From assembly GCF_015694735.1 (NCBI RefSeq), contig NZ_JADQDP010000002.1:1346878-1410877 (forward strand): a stretch of 64,000 nucleotides of DNA, given 5' to 3'. Within the stretch, counting starts at the first letter, position 1, and every line of letters starts with the position of its first letter. This DNA is from Hymenobacter properus. GTDB lineage: Bacteria; Bacteroidota; Bacteroidia; Cytophagales; Hymenobacteraceae. Below the pieces are notes generated by a model. That model worked only from the letters and a program-made list of their open reading frames with translations, ran no database searches and was not told the DNA's origin. The position numbers and the translations under genes were made by a program. Below, piece by piece: positions 54,491 to 62,625 of the stretch.

Positions 54491-54658
54491 CTCTTCCCAC
54501 CCGCTCCCGAGGCGCTTCACGGCATTCTCAAAGACACGCTTAAAGACGCCGCAAATAAAGTCCGCTACCTCTCCCCAGATGCCTGTAGTTGCCTCAGGAG
54601 CGTGATATTGGTTAACCTACGCGCCGAGGTCATTACCAAATTGCTGCACCTGCGCTGA
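54491..54658 (+). other. Open frame of 55 codons beyond the S74 stop
   Basis: Directly after the TAG at 54488, the same frame stays open to a TGA at 54656 and reads like protein (GILKDTLKDAANKVRYLSP, then CSCLRSVILVNLR). There is no start codon near its beginning. It may be a chance frame, a remnant of a lost C-terminal extension or the product of stop-codon readthrough. Confidence 0.25.
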
Positions 54659-54693
54659 CCAGCCAGTGGCAATACGCCTCCGCCTTAAGCCAC

Positions 54694-54728
54694 AAAAAAG
54701 CCTCTGCTGTTTCCAGCAGAGGCTTTTT
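54694..54728. terminator. Bidirectional terminator between the S74 gene and clpP
   Basis: AAAAAAGCCTCTGCTG and CAGCAGAGGCTTTTT pair perfectly around four bases with A and T tracts at the ends. It serves both the plus-strand block and minus-strand clpP (stop at 54757). Confidence 0.93.
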
Positions 54729-54756
54729 GCTTTTCAGCGCGAGGCTACCGTGAAGA

Positions 54757-55464
54757 TTAAGCTTTCTTCTTCTCCAGCACCTCGTCAATCAGGCCGTACT
54801 CTTTGGCCTCGTCGGCACGCATCCAGTAGTCGCGCTCCGAGTTGTCGTAGATTTCCTGGTAAGTTTTGCCGGTGTGCTGCGCCAGAATGTCATACAATTC
54901 CTTCTTCAGCTTCAGGATTTCACGGGCCGTGATTTCAATGTCCGTCGACTGGCCTTGCGCGCCGCCGCTGGGCTGGTGAATCATCACCCGGGCGTGGGGG
55001 AGGGCCGAACGTTTGTTGGCCGCACCGCCAGCCAGCAGCACAGCACCCATCGAGGCGGCCAAGCCGGTGCAGATGGTTGCCACGTCGGGGTTCACGTACT
55101 GCATCGTATCATAAATACCCAGGCCGGCATACACCGAGCCGCCGGGCGAGTTGATATACAGCAGAATGTCTTTCTTGGCATCGGCCGACTCCAGGAACAG
55201 CATTTGAGCCGTCAGGATGTTGGCAATGTAATCGTCCACGGCCGTGCCCAGGAATACAATCCGGTCCATGATGAGACGCGAAAACACGTCGATTTCGGCG
55301 AAGCGCGTGGGGCGCTCCTCAATCACCGAGCGGGTCATACCCGTGGGCAGGATGAGGCCACCGCGCGTCTGGCCTTCCACGTGTTGGATGTACTGGTCCA
55401 CACCCAGGCCGCTGAGGCCCTGGTGCTTCACCGCAAACTTGCGAAACTCTTGTTTATTCAGCAT
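54757..55464 (-). CDS. clpP: ATP-dependent Clp protease proteolytic subunit
   Basis: A 235-residue serine protease that forms the tetradecameric ClpP barrel. The triad is complete: Ser138 in GLAASMGA, His163 in VMIHQPSG and Asp212 in SERDYW. The first about 40 residues include an N-terminal extension before the conserved [14 protein letters not shown] segment, as in other Bacteroidota. It works with ClpX (27184). Bacteroidota usually keep tig, clpP and clpX in this order on one strand; here a 26 kb plus-strand block follows clpP. Confidence 0.96.
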   Translation of the reverse strand: MLNKQEFRKFAVKHQGLSGLGVDQYIQHVEGQTRGGLILPTGMTRSVIEERPTRFAEIDVFSRLIMDRIVFLGTAVDDYIANILTAQMLFLESADAKKDILLYINSPGGSVYAGLGIYDTMQYVNPDVATICTGLAASMGAVLLAGGAANKRSALPHARVMIHQPSGGAQGQSTDIEITAREILKLKKELYDILAQHTGKTYQEIYDNSERDYWMRADEAKEYGLIDEVLEKKKA

Positions 55465-55550
55465 TGGGTTGAAATGTGGCGCCGGCTTGCGCTTGCGCGG
55501 GTGATGGTTCTAAGACGGGCGAAGTAAAGGAATGTTGTCGGAACCCCAAC

Positions 55551-55583
55551 AAAAAAGCCCCTACGTCACCGTAAGGGCTTTTT
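55551..55583 (-). terminator. Intrinsic terminator of tig
   Basis: On the minus strand AAAAAGCCCTTAC and GTAGGGGCTTTTT pair with one mismatch around an 8-base loop. It lies 20 bp beyond the tig stop codon, so clpP probably has its own promoter. Confidence 0.8.
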
Positions 55584-55602
55584 GAAAAAGGGTCTGCTCA
55601 GC

Positions 55603-56925
55603 TTAGCTGTGCAGGGTCCGGAATTCTTCGGCCGTTACGGGCTTGTCCGTAACAACAACTTTGCCGCGCAGGTTTTCCAGCACTTTCTCTGCCAGAATGG
55701 CCTCGTACTCGTTCACGTAGTTCTTGCCGTTCTCCTGCTTGAGGTATTGGTCGGCGTACTGACGCATCGACTCGCGCATCTCGTCGGGCATGTTCGGCAT
55801 GTTGAACTGACCCATGATTTTGTCGAGCGTACGCTCCACAATCTCGTCGTTGCTCACCTTCAGGCCGGCTTCTTCCACCACCTTGTTGCGAATCATGCTC
55901 CACTTCAGCTCCTTCTCGTAGTCGCTGTAGTGCTCTTCCACCATCTCGGGCGTCAGTTTGCCCTCGTTGGCGCGCACCAGCCACTTCTTGAAGAACTCCG
56001 TGGGCACCTTAATCTCGGTGTTTTCCACCAGTTGCTGCACAATGCGGTTGTTCAGCGAGCCCTCGGCCTCACGGTCGTAGTTCTGCTGAATGGTCTCGCG
56101 CACCTTAGCGTCAAACTCTTCTTGCGAAGAAACTGCCTCGGGGCCAAACACTTTGTCGAACAGCTCCTGGTTCATTTCGGGCGCCGCTGTGCGGTTCACC
56201 TTCTCCACGCTGAACTCGTAGTCGCCGGTAGCTTCCTCAGCCTCTTTCTTGCTCAGGCCAGTGAAGTTCGAAATGGCCATGGCGTCATTGCCGAAGGCAG
56301 CCTGCAGGTCGAACGTAATCACGTCGCCAGCCTTCTTGCCGATGAACTGAGCTTGGTCGCCCGTCACTTTGCTGATGGGCAGCAGCACGGTGCGGCCTTC
56401 GCCTTCCTCGCCGGCCTTCTTGAACTTGCCAAACAGGTAGTCGCCAGCTTCCGACTCGTCGGGGTTGGTCGTCTCGCCATACTGGCGGGCAATCTGCTCG
56501 TTGGTCTGGGCCAGCGTATCGTCGTCGAGGCTCACCTTGTGCAGCTCGGCGGTCAGCTCGGCGGGCAGCTGGAAATCGGGCAGCAGGCCCAGCTCAAACT
56601 GGAAGCTGAAGTCTTTGTCGGTGTCGAAATCCACGTTGCTCGGCACGGGCAGGGGCTCGCCCAGCAGGTTGATTTTGTTCTCCTTGATGTAGGAGTCCAC
56701 TGCTTTGCCCAGCATTTTGTTGATTTCCTCGGCCAGAATGCCCTTGCCGTACATCTTGCGCACCATGCCCATGGGCACCATGCCGGGGCGGAAGCCCTTT
56801 ATCTGGGCGCGCTTGCTGTAGTCTTTGAGTTGCTTTTCGACGGTGGGCGCGTAGTCGGCTTCGGTCAGGTTCACCGTCAGCAGCCCGGTCAGCTGCTCGT
56901 CGTTCTTGTCGAGGGTAATGTTCAA
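55603..56925 (-). CDS. tig: Trigger factor, ribosome-associated chaperone
   Basis: A 440-residue protein. N-terminal ribosome-binding domain with the signature GFRPGMVPMG (about 45-54), followed by a central peptidyl-prolyl isomerase-like region (about 150-250) and the helical C-terminal chaperone arms. The start codon is TTG at 56925, giving (M)NITLDKND, the normal family N-terminus; no ATG fits. It guides folding of nascent chains at the ribosome exit. The gene is followed by clpP on the same strand. A tRNA-Leu gene lies upstream on the same strand. Confidence 0.95.
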   Translation of the reverse strand: MNITLDKNDEQLTGLLTVNLTEADYAPTVEKQLKDYSKRAQIKGFRPGMVPMGMVRKMYGKGILAEEINKMLGKAVDSYIKENKINLLGEPLPVPSNVDFDTDKDFSFQFELGLLPDFQLPAELTAELHKVSLDDDTLAQTNEQIARQYGETTNPDESEAGDYLFGKFKKAGEEGEGRTVLLPISKVTGDQAQFIGKKAGDVITFDLQAAFGNDAMAISNFTGLSKKEAEEATGDYEFSVEKVNRTAAPEMNQELFDKVFGPEAVSSQEEFDAKVRETIQQNYDREAEGSLNNRIVQQLVENTEIKVPTEFFKKWLVRANEGKLTPEMVEEHYSDYEKELKWSMIRNKVVEEAGLKVSNDEIVERTLDKIMGQFNMPNMPDEMRESMRQYADQYLKQENGKNYVNEYEAILAEKVLENLRGKVVVTDKPVTAEEFRTLHS

Positions 56926-56964
56926 AACAGGGAAGCCAGCTGCTGCCGGCGGGTTGAATGGGTG

Positions 56965-56997
56965 AAAAAAAAGCCTCCAGCCTAAACGACCGAAGGC
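56965..56997 (-). terminator. Terminator between tRNA-Leu and tig
   Basis: On the minus strand GCCTTC and GGAGGC (one G-U pair) form a stem around 13 bases and are followed by eight T's. It would end the tRNA transcript before tig. Confidence 0.6.
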
Positions 56998-57002
56998 CTA
57001 CT

Positions 57003-57010
57003 CAAACGTA
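57003..57010 (-). promoter_or_regulatory. Possible -7 element for tig
   Basis: TACGTTTG fits TAnnTTTG and lies just behind the tRNA 3' end. The terminator-like hairpin at 56965 would then sit in the tig leader, so either it acts as an attenuator or this match is chance. Confidence 0.3.
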
Positions 57011-57014
57011 AAAG

Positions 57015-57096
57015 TGCGGATAGAGGGACTCGAACCCACACGCCTTGCGGCACCAGATCCTAAGTCTGGCACGTCTACCAATTTCGCCATATCCGC
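57015..57096 (-). tRNA. tRNA-Leu (anticodon UAG)
   Basis: An 82-base tRNA. Acceptor stem GCGGATA/TATCCGC with discriminator A; anticodon stem CCAGA/TCTGG with loop CTTAGGA giving anticodon UAG (reads CUA); T arm GTGGGTTCGAGTCCCTC; a short variable arm typical of the leucine class is present. The 3' CCA is not encoded, as usual in Bacteroidota. Confidence 0.95.
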
Positions 57097-57131
57097 ATAA
57101 TAAGGCACCCGTCGCCAGTTGCAACGGGCCG

Positions 57132-57162
57132 CAAAGGTACTCGGTAAAGTGTTTGCGCGCAA
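57132..57162 (-). promoter_or_regulatory. tRNA-Leu promoter
   Basis: Minus strand: -33 TTG (57162-57160), a 20 bp spacer, -7 TACCTTTG (57139-57132). The start near 57125 leaves a precursor leader of about 29 bases. Confidence 0.7.
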
Positions 57163-57212
57163 CGGATAGGTTTTGTTTACAATAGGGGAGGGCATGAGGA
57201 ACCAAATTTGGT

Positions 57213-57311
57213 CGTCATGCCGAGCACAGCCGAGGCATCTCGCGTGCAATAGCAATCCAATCGATAGGTTTACTCCCCACGCGAGATGCCTCGGCTGCGC
57301 TCGGCATGACG
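57213..57311. repeat. Dispersed palindromic repeat, copy 7 (variant arms)
   Basis: Arms CGTCATGCCGAGCACAGCCG and near complement, then GAGGCATCTCGCG; this is the sub-family of copy 5. It lies upstream of the relA/spoT gene. Confidence 0.85.
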
Positions 57312-57380
57312 TTCTTTTCATGTGTGCGTATTACCCAAGAAAGGCCACCTTTTCCGCCCCGGCGTTGTTACTTTACCATT

Positions 57381-59579
57381 ATGCCGCCCGTTATCGACCT
57401 TCAAGCTGAGCGCCAGGAAATCCTGCGCCACTACCGCCGCCTGCTGCGCACGGCCAAGCCGTACCTGAAAGACGGCGACGCCAAGCTGATTAAAAAAGCC
57501 TTCAACCAAAGCCTCGAAGCGCATAAGGAGATGCGCCGCAAGTCGGGCGAGCCCTATATCCTGCACCCGCTGGCCGTGGCCCAGATTGCGGTAGAGGAAA
57601 TCGGCCTGGGCACCACCAGCATCGTGGCTGCGCTGCTGCACGACGTGGTGGAGGACACGCCCACCGAACTGTCGGACATCGAGCGCGAGTTCGGTCCCAA
57701 GGTGGCCCGCATCATCGATGGACTGACCAAGATTTCGGGCGTTTTCGAGTACGGTACCAGCGAGCAGGCCGAGAACTTTCGCAAGATGCTGCTCACCCTG
57801 AGCGAGGACGTGCGCGTGATTCTCATCAAAATCGCCGACCGTCTGCACAACATGCGGACGCTCGACTCGATGCCGCGCCACAAGCAGCTGAAAATTGCCT
57901 CCGAGACACTTTATCTGTACGCGCCGCTGGCCCACCGACTGGGCCTCTATACTATAAAGAGTGAGTTGGAGGATTTGTACCTCAAATTCACCGATACGGA
58001 GACGTACACGGAGCTTAAGGCCAAGGTCCGCCAAAGCCAGGCCGCGCGTAACCGTTTCATCAAGGAGTTTGTGCAGCCTATTGACGAGGAACTGAAGGCG
58101 CAGGGCTTCGACTACGAGATAAAAGGCCGGCCCAAGAGTATCTATTCCATTCTCAAAAAGATTAAGAAGCAGAACATCACCTTCGACGAGGTGTATGACC
58201 TGTTCGCCATCCGCGTGATTCTGGATGTGCCGCCGGAGCAGGAAAAAGCGGCCTGCTGGCAGGTGTACAGCATCGTGACGGACTTCTACCAGCCTAACCC
58301 CGACCGCCTGCGTGATTGGGTGAGCACGCCCAAAGCCAACGGCTATGAGAGCCTGCACACCACCGTTATGTCGCGCGCCGGCCAATGGGTTGAGGTGCAA
58401 ATTCGCTCGCGCCGCATGGACGACATCGCCGAGAAAGGCTATGCCGCGCACTGGAAATACAAGGATACCGGCAGCATTCAGCCCGAAAGCTCGCTCGAGG
58501 GTTGGGTGAACAAGGTGCGCGAGATGCTGGAATCCAACAATTCCAGTGCACTGGAATTCATGGACGAGTTCCGTCAGAACCTGTTCGTAAAAGAGGTATA
58601 CGCCTTCACGCCCAAAGGCAAGCTGGTGATTCTGCCCGATAAGGCCACCGCGCTGGATTTCGCCTTCGACATCCACTCCCAAATCGGCATCCACTGCCTC
58701 GGCGCCAAAGTGAACCAGAAGCTGGAGCCGCTCAGCTATCAGCTGCACAACGGCGACCAGGTCGAAATTCTGACCTCGCACAAGCAGCGCCCCACGCCGG
58801 AGTGGCTCAACTACGTCATCACCACCAAGGCTCGCTCCAAAATCAAGGATTTCCTGCGCGACGACAAGCGCGCCAAAGCCGAAGACGGCCGATTCATCCT
58901 CGAAAAGCGGCTGGAACTCATCGGTGTGCCCTTCACGCAAGACAATTTTAACCGCCTACTGGCTTATTTCAACGCGCCCACGGCCCAGGAATTTTACTAC
59001 CGCCTGGCTGTTGGGCAGATTGACGGGCGTACCATCCGCGAGTCGCTTTTCAGTTCCGAGAAGCCCCTGCCGGCCGTGCTCGAGCCCAAAACCTTTGAGG
59101 ACGAGGTGCAGAAAATACGCGGCGTGCGGCCCGATATGCTGGTGGTGGGTGAGCACACCGACAAGTTCAACTACAGCATCGCCCGCTGCTGTAACCCCAT
59201 CCCCGGCGATGACGTGTTCGGCTTCGAAACCGACCAAGGCCTTATCATTCACCGCACCAGCTGCCCCCGTGCCGTCGACCTCATGTCAAACTACGGCAAC
59301 CGCATCGTGCGCGCCAAGTGGACCGACCAGCTCGAACTGGCCTTTCTTGCTGGCGTCCGCCTCCGGGGCTCCGACCGCGTGGGTCTCGTCAACGACGTCA
59401 CGCGCATCATCAGCACCAGCCTCAAGGTCAACATGCGCTCTATCGCCCTTACCGCCGACGACGGCATTTTCGAAGGTCAGATTATGGTGTTCGTCAATGA
59501 TACCGACCATCTCAACAAGCTCATTCAACGCCTCAAGAAGGTATCGGGTGTGCTGCAAGTCGAGCGGTTCGATTCGTAA
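57381..59579 (+). CDS. Bifunctional (p)ppGpp synthetase/hydrolase (RelA/SpoT family)
   Basis: A 732-residue protein starting at MPPVIDLQAER; the frame to 57306 adds an unlikely leader. HD hydrolase domain with His87 and Asp88 (HDVVEDT), synthetase domain (about 240-370; YEIKGRPKSIYSILKK and EKGYAAHWKYK), TGS domain (about 400-460) and a C-terminal ACT-like domain (about 655-732). Both hydrolase and synthetase residues look intact, so it should be the single bifunctional Rsh enzyme of the stringent response, which sets (p)ppGpp and thereby rRNA output. The last third shows a drift in codon preference (see the finding at 59160). Confidence 0.94.
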   Translation: MPPVIDLQAERQEILRHYRRLLRTAKPYLKDGDAKLIKKAFNQSLEAHKEMRRKSGEPYILHPLAVAQIAVEEIGLGTTSIVAALLHDVVEDTPTELSDIEREFGPKVARIIDGLTKISGVFEYGTSEQAENFRKMLLTLSEDVRVILIKIADRLHNMRTLDSMPRHKQLKIASETLYLYAPLAHRLGLYTIKSELEDLYLKFTDTETYTELKAKVRQSQAARNRFIKEFVQPIDEELKAQGFDYEIKGRPKSIYSILKKIKKQNITFDEVYDLFAIRVILDVPPEQEKAACWQVYSIVTDFYQPNPDRLRDWVSTPKANGYESLHTTVMSRAGQWVEVQIRSRRMDDIAEKGYAAHWKYKDTGSIQPESSLEGWVNKVREMLESNNSSALEFMDEFRQNLFVKEVYAFTPKGKLVILPDKATALDFAFDIHSQIGIHCLGAKVNQKLEPLSYQLHNGDQVEILTSHKQRPTPEWLNYVITTKARSKIKDFLRDDKRAKAEDGRFILEKRLELIGVPFTQDNFNRLLAYFNAPTAQEFYYRLAVGQIDGRTIRESLFSSEKPLPAVLEPKTFEDEVQKIRGVRPDMLVVGEHTDKFNYSIARCCNPIPGDDVFGFETDQGLIIHRTSCPRAVDLMSNYGNRIVRAKWTDQLELAFLAGVRLRGSDRVGLVNDVTRIISTSLKVNMRSIALTADDGIFEGQIMVFVNDTDHLNKLIQRLKKVSGVLQVERFDS

Positions 59580-59582
59580 TCT

Positions 59583-59915
59583 GTGAAAGTCACCGAATCC
59601 ATCACCATCCACGGCACCAATGTGAACGCGCGCACCCAATGTGCGCACTATCACTCCGAGCGCGACATCATCGCCATCCAGCACAAGTGCTGCGGCGAAT
59701 TCTACGCCTGCATCCGGTGCCACAACGAAGCCGCTGACCACCCCGCCCAAGTCTGGCCCAAAACAGAGTTTCAAGCCCAAGCCATCTACTGCGGCCACTG
59801 CCACCAAACCTTAAGCATCGCCAGCTACTTAAGCAGCAACAGTACCTGTCCTCACTGCCAGGCCGCCTTCAACCCCGGCTGCGCCAATCATTACCACCTC
59901 TATTTCGAGCAGTAA
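59583..59915 (+). CDS. CHY zinc-finger protein
   Basis: A 110-residue protein with a GTG start, 3 bp after the relA/spoT stop and so probably cotranscribed. Nine Cys and many His are arranged as in the CHY zinc finger (TQCAHYHSERD, HKCCGEFYACIRCHNEAAD, YCGHCHQT, TCPHCQAAFNPGC). In eukaryotes this domain occurs in ubiquitin ligases; short bacterial versions have no known role. Cytoplasmic and metal-binding. Confidence 0.85.
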   Translation: MKVTESITIHGTNVNARTQCAHYHSERDIIAIQHKCCGEFYACIRCHNEAADHPAQVWPKTEFQAQAIYCGHCHQTLSIASYLSSNSTCPHCQAAFNPGCANHYHLYFEQ

Positions 59916-60008
59916 TTTATTGCCTCGTCCCGCGGTGGTTCTTCCTCTCCTAAAGGCTTCGCGCTTCAAGCGACCTCGGGACAGGGGGGAGGTGCCCCCG
60001 CCAGAACG

Positions 60009-60016
60009 TACCTTTG
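60009..60016 (+). promoter_or_regulatory. -7 element of the fur-STAS operon
   Basis: TACCTTTG matches TAnnTTTG 28 bp before the GTG start at 60045, giving a leader of about 20 bases. No -33 TTG at the expected spacing. Confidence 0.5.
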
Positions 60017-60044
60017 TCCCGCCTACTTATCTCTTATATACACT

Positions 60045-60626
60045 GTGAGTAAATCCCAGACCGACTTAATCAACGAAGCAGGGCAGGGGGGAGGCGGCTC
60101 CTCCGAAACCGGCTACGCAGCCAAGCACACGCCCAGCCCCGCTTCCGAAGCCTCGCTGAACACCGACCGCCTCGATGAAGTCCGCAAGCTCTTCACCGCT
60201 CACCTCGAAAACAAAGGCCTGCGCAAAACCGGCGAGCGCTACGCCATTCTGGAAGAAATCTATGCCCGCTCCGGTCACTTCGATGTCGATGAGCTTTATG
60301 CCGGCATGAAAGAGCGGGGCCTGCAAGTAAGCCGCGCCACCGTCTACAATACCCTCGATTTGCTGGTCGAGCAAGGCCTCGTCAGCAAGCACCAATTCGG
60401 CCGCAACCTTGCCCAGTACGAAAAGAGCTACGGCTACCGCCAGCACGACCACGTCATTTGCACCGAATGTCATAAAGTGGTGGAATTCTGCGACCCCCGT
60501 ATCCACGGCATCCAAACCATGGTCGGCGACCTGCTGAACTTCCATATCTTGCACCATTCTTTGAATCTTTACGGCATCTGCGGCGACTGCCGCGCCCAGG
60601 CCGCCGCCCGAAATACCCACGCATGA
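60045..60626 (+). CDS. Fur-family transcriptional regulator
   Basis: A 193-residue regulator with a GTG start. An N-terminal extension of about 40 Gly/Ser/Glu-rich residues precedes the winged-helix domain (RLDEVRKLF to LVEQGLVSK, with the recognition region QVSRATVYNTLDLLV). The metal-binding dimerisation domain has HDHVICTECHKVVEFCD and a C-terminal ICGDC pair of Cys, fitting the structural Zn site of Fur. It could be an iron-, zinc- or peroxide-type member; the sequence does not decide. Its stop overlaps the next start (ATGA), so the STAS gene is coupled to it. Confidence 0.9.
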   Translation: MSKSQTDLINEAGQGGGGSSETGYAAKHTPSPASEASLNTDRLDEVRKLFTAHLENKGLRKTGERYAILEEIYARSGHFDVDELYAGMKERGLQVSRATVYNTLDLLVEQGLVSKHQFGRNLAQYEKSYGYRQHDHVICTECHKVVEFCDPRIHGIQTMVGDLLNFHILHHSLNLYGICGDCRAQAAARNTHA

Positions 60627-60973
60627 CCACCACTAGCACCGTCGACAACGGCATCCTCTTCGTCCGCCTCAACGGCGACCTCATCGGCAGCCCCGATACC
60701 GACCAACTTCTCCAATCCGTCAACCAGCACCTCGGCGAAGACCTCAACCAGTGCGCTGTCGACCTTTCTGAAATCCGCTACATCAACAGCACTGGCATCG
60801 GCGTTCTTGTCTCGCTCCTCACCAAATTCCGCAGCCGCGGCGGCGAATTGGTCCTCATCAACCCCGCCGACCACCCCAAGAAGATGCTGGCCGTCACAAA
60901 GCTAAACAACATCTTCACCGTTTCGCCCGACGAAGCCACCGCCCGCCAGCAACTCACCCCGGCCGCCAATTAG
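60623..60973 (+). CDS. STAS-domain protein (anti-sigma-factor antagonist type)
   Basis: A 116-residue single STAS domain. It shows the STAS pattern LFVRLNGDLIG followed by IRYINSTGIGVLVSLL (about 52-67), with Ser57 and Thr58 at the usual phosphorylated position, and GGELVLINP. Such proteins bind an anti-sigma kinase (RsbW/SpoIIAB type) when unphosphorylated, but no kinase is encoded nearby. It overlaps fur by four bases, and its stop codon lies within the terminator at 60960. Confidence 0.88.
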   Translation: MTTTSTVDNGILFVRLNGDLIGSPDTDQLLQSVNQHLGEDLNQCAVDLSEIRYINSTGIGVLVSLLTKFRSRGGELVLINPADHPKKMLAVTKLNNIFTVSPDEATARQQLTPAAN

Positions 60974-60987
60974 GCGGCCGTTTTTTT
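60960..60987 (+). terminator. Terminator of the fur-STAS operon
   Basis: GGCCGCC-AATTA-GGCGGCC plus a further G-C pair forms a strong stem followed by seven T's. It contains the STAS stop codon (60971-60973). Confidence 0.9.
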
Positions 60988-61007
60988 GCCCTGTTTGGTT
61001 AATCCCA

Positions 61008-61045
61008 CGTCATACTGAGTGCAGCGAAGGACCTACCTTCTCACG
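61008..61045. repeat. Half copy of the palindromic repeat (copy 8)
   Basis: CGTCATACTGAGTGCAGCG, then AAGGACC and CTTCTCACG, is a decayed left arm with no partner arm before purA. Confidence 0.65.
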
Positions 61046-61128
61046 GAAAACAATAGCAGGCAAAAATCAACGCAGCATTTCAAACCCTAATACCAAAACC
61101 ATAATAATAGCCCTCGCAAAATCACCCA

Positions 61129-61180
61129 GCCCTCGTCAGGCTCCTCTCCCAGCAGGAGAGTAGGCCAGGGGATGAGATGT
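61129..61180. repeat. Degenerate relative of the 49087 element
   Basis: Hairpin CTCCT...AGGAG (61141-61160) within a CCTC/GAGG-rich stretch ending in GGGGATGAG. It resembles the element at 49087 but is imperfect. Confidence 0.3.
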
Positions 61181-61208
61181 GACCCACAAGGGCGACTCCC
61201 AAACCACC

Positions 61209-62477
61209 ATGCCAGTAGATGTATTAGTAGGCCTCCAATGGGGCGATGAAGGCAAAGGCAAAATCGTAGACGTCCTTGCACCCACCTACGACGCCGTAGC
61301 CCGCTTCCAGGGCGGCCCCAACGCCGGCCACACCCTCTATTTCGATGGCGTCAAGCACGTCCTTCACCAGGTGCCCAGCGGCATTTTCCACCCCCACATC
61401 CTCAACATCGTCGGCAACGGCGTTGTCCTCGACCCCATCGTCTTCCGTCAGGAGCTCCAAAAGCTCACCGACCGCGGCATCGATTGGTCCCACAACCTAT
61501 ACATCTCCAAAAAAGCCCAACTCATCCTGCCTTCGCACCGCGCCCTCGACCGCATCAGCGAAGAAGCCCGCGGCAACACCAAAATCGGCAGCACCCTCAA
61601 AGGCATCGGCCCCACTTATTCGGATAAAATTGGCCGCGTCGGCCTCCGCGTCGGCCACATCCTCCTGCCCGATTTCCAGCAACGCTACCAAGAAGCCGTC
61701 GCCCAGCACGCCGCTATCGCCGCCCATCACAACAAAGAGCTTGAAATCGAAGCCCTCGAGGCCGACTTCTTCTCCGCCGTCGAATTCCTGCGCTCGCTCC
61801 AACTCACCGATACCGAGTTCCTTCTCAACGACCTCCTCACCCAAGGCAAGTGCATCCTCGCCGAAGGTGCCCAAGGCTCTTTGCTAGATATCGACTTCGG
61901 TTCCTACCCCTACGTTACCTCCTCCAGCACCATCGCTGCCGGCGCCTGCACTGGCCTCGGCATTGCCCCCCGCCACATCGATAAGGTATACGGCATCACC
62001 AAAGCCTATTGCACCCGCGTCGGCAGCGGCCCTTTCCCCACCGAGCTCCACGACGAAGTAGGCGAGCAAATCCGCCAAGCCGGCCGTGAATTCGGCTCCA
62101 CCACCGGCCGTCCCCGCCGCTGCGGCTGGATAGACCTGCCCGCCCTGCGCTACGCCATCATGCTAAACGGCGTAACCGAGCTCCACCTCATGAAAGCCGA
62201 CGTGCTCGACAATTTCGCCGAAATCCAAGCCTGCACCCACTACCGCACCGCCACCGGCACCAGTACCCCCCAACTGCCTGACCCCGGCGAGCTCACCGCC
62301 GTCACCCCCGAATACATCACCCTCCCGGGCTGGAAAACCAACCTTACCGCCATCACCGACGCCACCCAACTCCCTACCAACCTCACCGCCTACCTCGAAT
62401 TCCTCGAAAAGGAGTTGCAAGTTCCCATCAGCATCGTCAGCGTCGGCCCCGACCGCGTTAGCACCCTCCACCGCTAG
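61209..62477 (+). CDS. purA: Adenylosuccinate synthetase
   Basis: A 422-residue enzyme joining IMP and aspartate with GTP hydrolysis, the first committed step to AMP. The start at MPVDVLVGLQWGDEGKGK is fixed by the GTP-binding loop GDEGKGK (12-18). PNAGHT (near 39-44), CTHYRTATG and VSVGPDR are also present, and the length fits. The frame remains open upstream to 61179 but without family similarity. The codon use favours CTC and GTC over CTG and GTG, unlike genes before 59 kb. Confidence 0.96.
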   Translation: MPVDVLVGLQWGDEGKGKIVDVLAPTYDAVARFQGGPNAGHTLYFDGVKHVLHQVPSGIFHPHILNIVGNGVVLDPIVFRQELQKLTDRGIDWSHNLYISKKAQLILPSHRALDRISEEARGNTKIGSTLKGIGPTYSDKIGRVGLRVGHILLPDFQQRYQEAVAQHAAIAAHHNKELEIEALEADFFSAVEFLRSLQLTDTEFLLNDLLTQGKCILAEGAQGSLLDIDFGSYPYVTSSSTIAAGACTGLGIAPRHIDKVYGITKAYCTRVGSGPFPTELHDEVGEQIRQAGREFGSTTGRPRRCGWIDLPALRYAIMLNGVTELHLMKADVLDNFAEIQACTHYRTATGTSTPQLPDPGELTAVTPEYITLPGWKTNLTAITDATQLPTNLTAYLEFLEKELQVPISIVSVGPDRVSTLHR

Positions 62478-62492
62478 AAGAACGGAACAAGC

Positions 62493-62527
62493 AGAACGTC
62501 ATGCCGAGCACAGTCAAAGCGCCTCCT
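62493..62527. repeat. Half copy of the palindromic repeat (copy 9)
   Basis: AGAACGTCATGCCGAGCACA, then decayed. Only the left arm (copies 5 and 7 type) remains, 16 bp after the purA stop. Confidence 0.6.
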
Positions 62528-62573
62528 CTGCCGGAGTAATTCTGCCCATCCAGCAATTTTAAGAGCTTCATAT

Positions 62574-62625
62574 AGCCCCGCAGCCCTTTCCAACCCCAAT
62601 CTGGAGATGGCTGTGGGGCTTCTTG
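62574..62625 (+). terminator. Possible terminator after purA
   Basis: AGCCCCGCAGCC pairs with GGCTGTGGGGCT (one G-U pair) around 23 bases, followed by TCTTGT. A weak T tract lowers confidence. Bases 62626-62900 hold no feature I can support. Confidence 0.65.

Noticed and set aside
57318..58940. Minus-strand frame of 540 codons opposite relA/spoT
   Set aside because: Antisense shadow of a well conserved gene, with no motif of its own.
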